Positions 15,870 to 20,544 of a stretch of DNA of 20,544 bases are shown piece by piece (position 1 is the stretch's first letter; each line of letters opens with the position of its first letter). Source of the stretch: a virus; the IMG/VR virus record IMGVR_UViG_3300042544_004392, positions 1 to 20,544 of that record. One strand, 5' to 3'. The position numbers were made by a program, and so were the translations under genes. Under the pieces are notes generated by a model. That model saw nothing but the letters and a program-made list of their open reading frames with translations, was not told the origin of the DNA and did no database searches.

Positions 15870-16181
15870 ATGACCAAAATTGCACCGGTTTCTCCCGGCG
15901 AAATGTTGCAGGAAGAATTCCTCAAACCTTTGGGGCTGACCTCCTATCGACTGGCAAAAGACATTGACGTCCCCGCGACTCGAGTCTACGACATCGTCTC
16001 TGGAAAAAGGGCCGTGACAGCTGAAACCGACCTGCTGCTTTGCCGGTATTTTGGGCTGACTGATGGATGGTGGCTGGCCGTACAGTCTCATCACGACACG
16101 CACGTCGCTCGTCGGGAATTAGGCAAGCGACTCGACGCGATTCCTCGTTGTTCTTTGCTGGATGAAGCTACAGCACACTGA
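15870..16181 (+). CDS. higA: HigA-family antitoxin (XRE helix-turn-helix)
   Basis: This encodes 103 residues. The opening IAPVSPGEMLQEEFLKPLGL (about 4-23) and the helix-turn-helix SYRLAKDIDVPATRVYDIVSGKR (in parts, about 25-48) are diagnostic of HigA addiction-module antitoxins. It should bind and neutralise HigB and repress the operon at the palindrome near 15550. The ATG at 15870 has AAAGGAG seven bases upstream, overlapping the higB TAA (15855-15857). A TTG at 15864 in the same frame is less likely. The strong binding site here, against none for higB, would favour antitoxin over toxin. The gene ends 15 bases before the oppositely directed small terminase gene, with no visible terminator. 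Confidence 0.93.
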   Translation: MTKIAPVSPGEMLQEEFLKPLGLTSYRLAKDIDVPATRVYDIVSGKRAVTAETDLLLCRYFGLTDGWWLAVQSHHDTHVARRELGKRLDAIPRCSLLDEATAH

Positions 16182-16196
16182 CGGATCATCCTGCAA

Positions 16197-16661
16197 TCAA
16201 CCCGCTATTTCAGCCCAGGGGTCGTCCTGCGATGCAGGCTCTGGCGACACCTGGACGCGTGAGCGGGACGCAGGCGTAAACCCCATCTCTGACTCGTAGC
16301 CCTTCATCTCCTGCGCCAGATCCCGGATGACATCCATCAACGGCGAACGCCGCAAGATTCCACTGGGTGTTTTGATGATCATTCCAGCGACACCAGACCG
16401 ATTGATCTTCGCCAGCGCTTCTCGGTAGAGGCCCGCACAATTTGCCCAGCGTTCCAGCACGGCTGCATCCAGTGACGAAAACAAACCAGGCGGCGCATTC
16501 TGAATAGCGTAGGTCCAGGCTTCCTTAGCAATCTCCGACATGTACTCTGGCGGCTCGCCCAACAGCCCCTGCGGACGAGGTTCGTTTGGATTAGTGCGGC
16601 ACTTCTGCAGCGTACCCTTAATTTTTTTGACGGCAACTGGTAAGGGTTTACGGCCGGCCAT
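16197..16661 (-). CDS. terS: Terminase small subunit (P27 family)
   Basis: This encodes 154 residues of the P27 family of small terminases. Markers are the basic opening AGRKPLPVAVKKIKGTLQK (about 2-20), NEPRPQGLLGEPPEYMSEIAK (in parts) and LERWANCAGLYREA near residue 69. This is followed by a helical region and a flexible acidic C-terminus. It recognises viral DNA and directs the large subunit. P27-type small subunits are commonly found with an HNH nuclease encoded alongside, as here. The ATG at 16661 has a poor GGATGA site upstream. The gene is separated from the large subunit gene by the inserted higBA pair. Confidence 0.92.
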   Translation of the reverse strand: MAGRKPLPVAVKKIKGTLQKCRTNPNEPRPQGLLGEPPEYMSEIAKEAWTYAIQNAPPGLFSSLDAAVLERWANCAGLYREALAKINRSGVAGMIIKTPSGILRRSPLMDVIRDLAQEMKGYESEMGFTPASRSRVQVSPEPASQDDPWAEIAG

Positions 16662-16753
16662 CAGTCATCCAAAAAAAGTTTTTCATTTTGCACGCACAAA
16701 AATGTGGGCAGGCGCGCGCATCGCTGGTTGCCCATCGTAGAGATTTGACCCCC
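16662..16753 (-). other. Gap between HNH and small terminase genes; candidate cos region
   Basis: This 92-base gap has a run of A residues followed by T runs near the terS start, an alternating GCGCGC tract (16713-16718), and an inverted pair TGGGCA (16705-16710) with TGCCCA (16729-16734). In HK97 the cos site lies between its HNH gene and terS, so the same is suggested here by position. No cleavage site can be identified by eye. Confidence 0.3.
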
Positions 16754-16763
16754 CTAGGGGGTC
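16747..16763 (-). other. GC hairpin across the HNH stop codon
   Basis: GACCCCC-CTA-GGGGGTC forms a 7-bp stem with a 3-base loop holding part of the HNH TAG stop (16756-16754). No T tract follows on the minus strand, so it is not a standard terminator. It may protect an mRNA 3' end or belong to the packaging site. Confidence 0.5.
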
Positions 16764-17128
16764 TTGCGGCTGGATGCTGCTTCCTTGGCCGTTTTACGGT
16801 TGTGGCAAGGGATGCACAATGGTTGCAAGTTCGCCCGGTCAAACCTGGCACCGCCCAGTTTGATCGGCTGGATGTGATCCACCACCTTTGCAGCGACGAG
16901 CCGGCCTTTGGCTGCACAAGACGCACACAGCGGGGAAGCTCTCAACAGCGCCGCTCTGATCCGACGCCACTCGTTGGACTGATAAAAACCCACTTCCGTA
17001 TCAAAGCTTCGGCGTGCCCGTCCATAGTCACGGTGCACTGCGACACGATGCTTCGGACAAAAGCCGGGGATGTCGAGAACGGCCCCGCAGCCCGGGTATC
17101 TGCAAGGGGTAGGGGCACGTTGGGGCAT
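16754..17128 (-). CDS. HNH endonuclease of the packaging module
   Basis: This encodes 124 residues. The N-terminal part has Cys9, Cys14, Cys24 and His27, which could form a small zinc knuckle. The HNH domain follows, with Cys68/Cys71, Asp84-His85 in VVDHIQPIKLGG, Asn100, Cys105/Cys108 and His109-Asn110 in CIPCHNRKT. HNH proteins encoded beside terminase genes work with the terminase in specific cleavage of concatemers, as shown for HK97 gp74. I chose the ATG at 17128, where the family sequence begins. A GTG at 17137 is in frame, but neither has a well-spaced ribosome binding site. Confidence 0.9.
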   Translation of the reverse strand: MPQRAPTPCRYPGCGAVLDIPGFCPKHRVAVHRDYGRARRSFDTEVGFYQSNEWRRIRAALLRASPLCASCAAKGRLVAAKVVDHIQPIKLGGARFDRANLQPLCIPCHNRKTAKEAASSRKTP

Positions 17129-17248
17129 CCTCGACACTATTCAAAAAAGAAGCGGAATCAACCAACAGTCCGCGAGAATTCACTTGTCTTCTCTGGGTGT
17201 TGAAGCGTTCATACGAACCCGATCAACTGCATCCATAGGAGCGACATC

Positions 17249-17731
17249 ATGCGCAATGAACTGACCGACACCCAACATGCCATCCTGACCCATGCCCACC
17301 AGCAGACTGAAGGCAAGATTGTGTGGTTACCCGAGCACATCAAGGGCGGTGCACGCCAGAAGGTGCTGGATGGTTTAATTAACCGAACATTGATTACGCA
17401 AATCGCTGACGACTGGTTCATCGCTGCCGAGGGCTACGATGCGTTAGGCGTACCGCGTAAAGCGTCCGTCACTGCTGAAGTGATTAATGAGATCATCGAA
17501 TCAGCTTCGTTGAAGCCGTCCCGCATACACGACAACACCAAGCAGGCTCAGGTGCTTGCCATGTTAAAGCGTCCTGAGGGTGCGACGATCCAGCAGATCT
17601 GTGAAGCCACCGGATGGAAGCCGCACACGGTGCGGGGCACCTTCGCTGGCGCCTTCAAAAAGAAGCTGGGCTTGGAAATCATCTCAATCAAAGAAGCAGA
17701 CCAGGGCCGAGTCTACCGAATTGCTCAGTAA
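17249..17731 (+). CDS. DUF3489 protein with two winged-helix-like segments
   Basis: This encodes 160 residues. AGGAG lies nine bases before the ATG at 17249. The C-terminal 65 residues (about 96-158) match DUF3489, with KQAQVLAMLKRPEGATIQQI, TGWKPHTVRG and KKKLGLEI, the look of a winged helix. The N-terminal half (about 4-72) has a similar rhythm, with LTDTQHAILTHA, KVLDGLINRTLI and AAEGYDALG, and may be a second winged helix. The function is unknown; DNA binding is inferred. It is on the plus strand, unlike its neighbours. It is divergent from the HNH gene and convergent with the methyltransferase, 11 bases away. It could regulate nearby genes, or be a passenger gene. Confidence 0.85.
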   Translation: MRNELTDTQHAILTHAHQQTEGKIVWLPEHIKGGARQKVLDGLINRTLITQIADDWFIAAEGYDALGVPRKASVTAEVINEIIESASLKPSRIHDNTKQAQVLAMLKRPEGATIQQICEATGWKPHTVRGTFAGAFKKKLGLEIISIKEADQGRVYRIAQ

Positions 17732-17742
17732 TGATTCCTGGC

Positions 17743-18969
17743 TCATGCTTTGTTCTCTACCGGTTGAATGACCATAGTGGCTTTTTGGCCGGTAAATTCT
17801 TCCCACCGTTTGATGATCACGTCCACGTACTTCGGATCGAGTTCAATCAAGCGGGCGCGGCGTCCCGATTTTTCACAGGCGATCAGGGTCGAGCCAGAGC
17901 CACCGAAGGGGTCCAGCACCAGATCTTTCGTCTTGCTGCTATTGCGGATTGCCCGCTCAACTAATTCGACTGGCTTCATCGTCGGATGCAGGTCGTTCTT
18001 GGCAGGTTTTTTAACGTGCCAGACATCGCCTTGGTCGCGAGCGCCGCACCAGAAGTGATCGATGCCTTCGCGCCAGCCGTAGAGGATCGGTTCGTATTGG
18101 CGCTGATAATCGGATCGTCCAAGGGTGAAAGTATTCTTCGCCCAGATGATGAAGGTGGACCAGCGACCACCTGCTGCTCTGAAAGCTGCTTGCAGTGTAT
18201 CGAGCTCGGACGAACTCATCGCAATGTAGACGGCCCCCTTGGTGTAAGTCAGGATGTTGTGGCTGGCTTCCATCAGAAAGCCGCCAAAGCCATCACCCAG
18301 GTTGTCGTTCAGGATAGGCCGGCTCTTGCCTCGCATCTTGTCTTTGGCCGTGTTGGCATAGTTCACGTTGTAGGGCGGATCGGTGAAAGTCATGTCCACC
18401 AGTTCTTCACCCAGCAGAGCCTGGTAGTGCTCAACTTTGGTGGCGTCTCCACAGATCACCTTGTGCTCGCCAAGGATCCAGATGTCGCCTGGCTGAGAGA
18501 TCGGTGTTTCAGTGACTTCAGGGACGGCATCTTCATCGGTCAGGCCATCGTTCGTAGTCTCGCCGCCGGCAATTAACGAATCCCATTCTTCTGGAGAGAA
18601 GCCCGTTAGTCCAAGATCGAATCCAGCGTCTTTCAACTCGGCCAATTCGATGCCGAGTAATTCGTTTTCCCAAGAAGCGTTTTCACCGATCTTGTTGTCG
18701 GCCAGGATCAAGGCGCGACGCTGAGTCTCAGACAGATGCTCAAGTGGCACCACAGGCACATCTGTCATATTGAGTTTGCGCGCGGCTAGAAGTCGTCCAT
18801 GGCCGGCGATGACATTGTTTTGTCCATCCACCAGGATCGGTGCGCTCCAGCCGAATTCGCGAATGCTTGCCGCAATCTGTGCCACTTGCGCATCAGGGTG
18901 CTGCTTGGCATTGCGCGCGTAAGGAATCAGCGAATCGATCGCACGGTATTCGATGTGAATGGGATTCAT
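17743..18969 (-). CDS. ParB-domain DNA methyltransferase (beta-class N6-adenine or N4-cytosine)
   Basis: This encodes 408 residues in two parts. Residues about 5-110 are a ParB/Spo0J-like domain with NNVIAGHGRLLAARKL (51-66). Residues about 160-400 are a DNA methyltransferase with DPPY (197-200, motif IV) before DPFGGSGST (353-361, motif I). That order defines the beta class. The DPPY form is compatible with N6-adenine or N4-cytosine methylation. Such fusions are common in phages and may protect viral DNA from host restriction. The frame is open to a GTG at 19005, but the ATG at 18969 matches the family start. It has no good ribosome binding site and follows a terminator-like hairpin by 14 bases. 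Confidence 0.92.
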   Translation of the reverse strand: MNPIHIEYRAIDSLIPYARNAKQHPDAQVAQIAASIREFGWSAPILVDGQNNVIAGHGRLLAARKLNMTDVPVVPLEHLSETQRRALILADNKIGENASWENELLGIELAELKDAGFDLGLTGFSPEEWDSLIAGGETTNDGLTDEDAVPEVTETPISQPGDIWILGEHKVICGDATKVEHYQALLGEELVDMTFTDPPYNVNYANTAKDKMRGKSRPILNDNLGDGFGGFLMEASHNILTYTKGAVYIAMSSSELDTLQAAFRAAGGRWSTFIIWAKNTFTLGRSDYQRQYEPILYGWREGIDHFWCGARDQGDVWHVKKPAKNDLHPTMKPVELVERAIRNSSKTKDLVLDPFGGSGSTLIACEKSGRRARLIELDPKYVDVIIKRWEEFTGQKATMVIQPVENKA

Positions 18970-18982
18970 GTAGGTGCAAATG

Positions 18983-19014
18983 AAAAACCCGCCGGGCGTT
19001 GCCACCGGGCGGGT
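18983..19014 (-). terminator. Intrinsic terminator-like hairpin upstream of the methyltransferase
   Basis: On the minus strand ACCCGCC (19014-19008) pairs with GGCGGGT (18993-18987) around a 14-base loop that can pair further. TTTTT (18987-18983) follows. It would end transcription coming from the DUF6362 gene. The methyltransferase ATG is only 14 bases past the T tract, with no space for a promoter between them. Confidence 0.65.
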
Positions 19015-19161
19015 CAGTGTAGAGATGAAGTCGCAGGCGTATCACTTGCGACGGTAGCTAAAATGTACCGCGAATTTCAGCAAAACGCGACATCTTGAAA
19101 TCGGCGTTTTATCCGCATCTGTTCTCACCGTTTGGTATTCATGATCAACAGTTAGAGACGT
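19015..19161. other. Non-coding gap with two inverted repeats
   Basis: I see no convincing gene in these 147 bases. Two inverted repeats stand out: GTCGCA/TGCGAC (19030-19035 with 19047-19052, 11-base spacer) and AAAACGC/GCGTTTT (19082-19088 with 19104-19110, 15-base spacer). Either could be an operator. The second resembles a weak bidirectional terminator, but its GC core is only three pairs. Confidence 0.4.
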
Positions 19162-19557
19162 CTATCGATCTCTGTGCGAGAGATGGGCTGTGACGAGACC
19201 AATTGCAGTTTCCCATCGGCGTTGTGCAGTCCGGGGAGCCACGCCGAAGCGCTTGCCGATCTCGTGCCAGCGCCAGCGTTCAGCCCGCATCCAGACCAGT
19301 TTGCGCTGCTCGACTGCCAGACACTGCATCCACTGCATAACCACGAGCATCCGTTCTATTTCAGCGGGCGAGGGTGGGAAGCGATAGGTTGGTGTGTCAT
19401 CGCTGGCCATGCGCTCATAGTCTGTTCGTACAAACGCAGGCCAGACGTTGAAGTAACCCTGAACGCGAACTGGTGGCAGTCGGTGGGCAGTATGGGCTGC
19501 CTCGATGAGCCAGTCGGTGACGTCATCGTTTGTCCATGTCAATGTTGATCCGTTCAT
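19162..19557 (-). CDS. DUF6362-type helix-turn-helix protein
   Basis: This encodes 131 residues. The opening WTNDDVTDWLIEAAHTAHRLPPVRVQGYF (in parts, about 8-36) and the middle segment with PPSPAEIERMLVVMQWMQ (61-78) fit DUF6362, a family found in phages near replication and regulatory genes. The C-terminus holds a sigma-like helix-turn-helix (WRWHEIGKRFGVAPRTAQRR, 95-114). A regulatory role, for example in late transcription, is inferred and not established. The frame is open to 19677, but the ATG at 19557 has AGGAGG six bases upstream. It lies one base after the resolvase stop (19561-19559), so the two genes are coupled. Confidence 0.82.
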   Translation of the reverse strand: MNGSTLTWTNDDVTDWLIEAAHTAHRLPPVRVQGYFNVWPAFVRTDYERMASDDTPTYRFPPSPAEIERMLVVMQWMQCLAVEQRKLVWMRAERWRWHEIGKRFGVAPRTAQRRWETAIGLVTAHLSHRDR

Positions 19558-19558
19558 C

Positions 19559-20053
19559 TCACCCCTCCTGCGTATCCAAAGCCCAGTGCAGCAATGCCAG
19601 CGCATCTGCCTCGTTGTCATCGGTGACCTGATGACCGAGAGAACGCATGGCATCCATGACCTCTGTTTTGCTGGCATTGCCTTTACCGGTGGCGTGCCGC
19701 TTGATCGTCCCGACCGGTACGCCTTGATACGGAATGTTGTGGTGTTCGCACCAGGATGTCAGGGTTGCCAACAGACCGCCGTAGACATGGGCAGCGTCGA
19801 CGCCGGCGTGCCGGCGCACTTCTTCGAAGTACACGCTATGGATGTCGCTGGCCAAATGGCGTATCTCACTGAGCCAGCGCTTAAAGCGCAGGTAGCGCAT
19901 GCCACCGCCTTCGTACCGGCTCGGCCGAAAGCTAGTGAACCCATGCGTGAGCTGTCCTTCCATGCTTCGCATTGCCCAACCGGTGGTGGTACCCAAGTCG
20001 ATTGCCAGCACAACGGTGCGCGATACTGTCACCGGATTAATCAACTGAGTCAT
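19559..20053 (-). CDS. RuvC-like Holliday junction resolvase
   Basis: The core product is 164 residues with an RNase H-like fold. It has VVLAIDLGTTTGWAM (14-28, catalytic Asp19), VYFEEVRRH (74-82, Glu77 or Glu78), KGNASKTEVMDAMR (124-137) and the late DDNEADALALLHW with acidic residues at 145-150. These are the acidic positions of RuvC-type resolvases. Phage members resolve branched DNA before packaging. The ATG at 20053 directly abuts AGGGAG, which is closer than usual; a TTG at 20044 would have a nine-base spacing from it. The frame continues upstream to an ATG at 20473 with a better binding site, so a longer form of 304 residues may also be made. Confidence 0.88.
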   Translation of the reverse strand: MTQLINPVTVSRTVVLAIDLGTTTGWAMRSMEGQLTHGFTSFRPSRYEGGGMRYLRFKRWLSEIRHLASDIHSVYFEEVRRHAGVDAAHVYGGLLATLTSWCEHHNIPYQGVPVGTIKRHATGKGNASKTEVMDAMRSLGHQVTDDNEADALALLHWALDTQEG

Positions 20054-20066
20054 CTCCCTGCGTAAC

Positions 20067-20111
20067 GGAGAGAGGGCATCAGCCCCCTCTCCTACGTAGT
20101 AGGAGGGGGAG
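20067..20111 (-). promoter_or_regulatory. Two mutually exclusive hairpins ahead of the resolvase core start
   Basis: Bases 20082-20092 can pair with 20067-20077 (11 positions, one A-C mismatch, 4-base loop). Alternatively, the overlapping 20083-20095 can pair with 20099-20111 (seven perfect pairs CTCCTAC/GTAGGAG with a GTA loop, extended outward with one wobble and one mismatch). The structures cannot coexist. They end eight bases before the AGGGAG at 20059-20054. Such a switch is a possible translational or transcriptional control of the resolvase. Confidence 0.5.
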
Positions 20112-20143
20112 ATTTCGCCAACTTCGGAAGTGGCAGAAAGTGA

Positions 20144-20173
20144 ATAAAAACAAGGACTTGGCTCAGTTGGCAA
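20144..20173 (-). promoter_or_regulatory. Possible promoter for the short resolvase transcript
   Basis: On the minus strand TTGCCA (20173-20168) and TTTTAT (20149-20144) are 18 bases apart, matching 5/6 and 4/6 of the sigma-70 boxes. The -35 box lies inside the first palindrome of the repeat array. A transcript starting near 20137 would carry the two alternative hairpins. This is a weak call by eye. Confidence 0.3.
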
Positions 20174-20312
20174 CTTTTGCCAACTGCCAACTGCCAACTG
20201 AACCGGAAAATGGCTAAGTCGTTGATTCGTAATGGAATTAAGTTGGCAACGGTCTGCCAACTGAATCCAGTTGGCAAAACTTTGCCAACTTCCAGCCCCT
20301 TTTTTGCCAACT
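20165..20312. repeat. Array of TGCCAACT / AGTTGGCA repeats forming three palindromes
   Basis: TGCCAACT occurs at 20178, 20185, 20192, 20255, 20283 and 20305. Its complement AGTTGGCA occurs at 20165, 20241 and 20269, making nine exact copies in 148 bases. Opposed copies form perfect hairpins at 20164-20186 (10 bp, 3-base loop), 20241-20262 (8 bp, 6-base loop) and 20269-20290 (9 bp, 4-base loop). Three copies at 20178-20199 are in tandem with a 7-base step. A 7/8 copy lies at 20116-20123. Iterons, operators or a mobile palindrome family are all possible. Confidence 0.9.
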
Positions 20313-20469
20313 TGCTCCTGCGTATCGGTGTGTGTGGCATCGCACAAACGCGGGTCTATGCGGGCGTTTTCCAAAGCGCGGCACATGACAGCGTGTGCGT
20401 GCTCCTGCGCGCCAATGCGTGCGTGCGCCAATACGCCGTGCGCGAGGTCTCTATCTTGGCAAATCGTGT

Positions 20470-20544
20470 TCATTCAGACTCCTGTGGGTCATTGCTGTTT
20501 TCGGGATAGACCCACACTTCCGGGTTCTCGACGGGCATCGCTGC
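20470..20544 (-). CDS. C-terminal end of an unidentified gene (partial, runs off right edge)
   Basis: The last 24 codons and TGA (20472-20470) of a minus-strand gene are present. They encode a tail ending WVYPENSNDPQESE, acidic and without a recognisable domain. The stop overlaps the ATG at 20473 as ATGA, and the ribosome binding site for the next frame (AGGAG) lies within its last codons. The body of the gene is outside the window, so no function can be given. Confidence 0.6.
   Translation of the reverse strand, partial: AAMPVENPEVWVYPENSNDPQESE

Larger units (their letters stand above)
20054..20473 (-). other. In-frame 5' extension of the resolvase ORF
   Basis: These 140 codons are open and in frame with the RuvC-like domain. 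The ATG at 20473 has AGGAG five bases upstream and overlaps the stop of the preceding gene as ATGA, both good signs of real translation. The predicted peptide has no domain I know. Its first 40 residues are rich in Ala and His, and the middle is built from the palindromic repeats, giving recurring SWQ, QLA and CQL words. Either it is a genuine N-terminal extension, or a small gene has lost its stop through repeat invasion and now reads into the resolvase. The choice is open. Confidence 0.5.

Noticed and set aside
15744-16103. Minus-strand 119-codon frame across higB and higA
   Set aside because: It is a shadow of two well-recognised plus-strand genes with a good promoter and, for higA, a good ribosome binding site.
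17184-17219. Promoter for the DUF3489 gene
   Set aside because: A TTGTCT with a downstream TTCATA at 18-base spacing is too far from consensus to call by eye.
18969-19005. GTG at 19005 as the methyltransferase start
   Set aside because: It would place the start inside the terminator-like stem and add 12 residues unlike the family opening, so the ATG at 18969 is preferred.
19505-20065. Plus-strand frame of 186 codons opposite the RuvC-like gene
   Set aside because: It is antisense to conserved catalytic motifs and has no recognisable domain.
20165-20312. CRISPR array
   Set aside because: Repeat units are only 8 bases, lie in both orientations, and the intervals are irregular and mostly too short to be spacers. 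No cas genes are present.

Overview
The window carries the packaging, head and tail block of a tailed double-stranded DNA phage or prophage. Almost everything is on the minus strand, so transcription runs from right to left. The gene content (HK97-type head, lambda-type tail) points to a siphovirus of a Gram-negative proteobacterium. Moderately high GC and the accessory genes (DUF3489, a ParB-methyltransferase fusion, HigBA) suggest a betaproteobacterial host, but this is inference. No integrase, attachment site, lysis gene or host gene is visible, so the sequence does not say whether it is integrated.

Right to left. The right end (20544-19162) holds the tail of an unidentified gene, a RuvC-like resolvase with an in-frame 5' extension full of TGCCAACT palindromes, and a DUF6362-type helix-turn-helix protein. 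Next come a terminator-like hairpin and a ParB-adenine/cytosine-N4 methyltransferase (18969-17743). A plus-strand DUF3489 gene (17249-17731) converges on the methyltransferase. The packaging module follows: HNH nuclease, a 92-base gap that may hold cos, the P27-type small terminase, then a plus-strand HigBA toxin-antitoxin pair lying between the two terminase genes, then the large terminase.

The head module is portal, S49 protease, HK97 major capsid protein, an unassigned small head protein, gp6-like connector, head-closure protein, HK97 gp10-like protein and a DUF3168 tail terminator. The tail module is tail tube, a G/G-T chaperone pair joined by a -1 frameshift on A AAA AAA, a 944-residue tape measure, then lambda-order M, L, K, I and the first 468 codons of J, which runs off the left edge.

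Most structural genes are tightly coupled (ATGA, TGATG, TAATG or 8-base overlaps), consistent with one late operon. The exceptions are the leaders of the two most abundant virion proteins, capsid and tail tube, which contain stem-loops. The most unusual features are the palindromic repeat array and alternative hairpins before the resolvase, the toxin-antitoxin pair inside the terminase operon with an apparently leaderless toxin mRNA, and the terminator-like hairpins placed directly before the capsid and methyltransferase genes.
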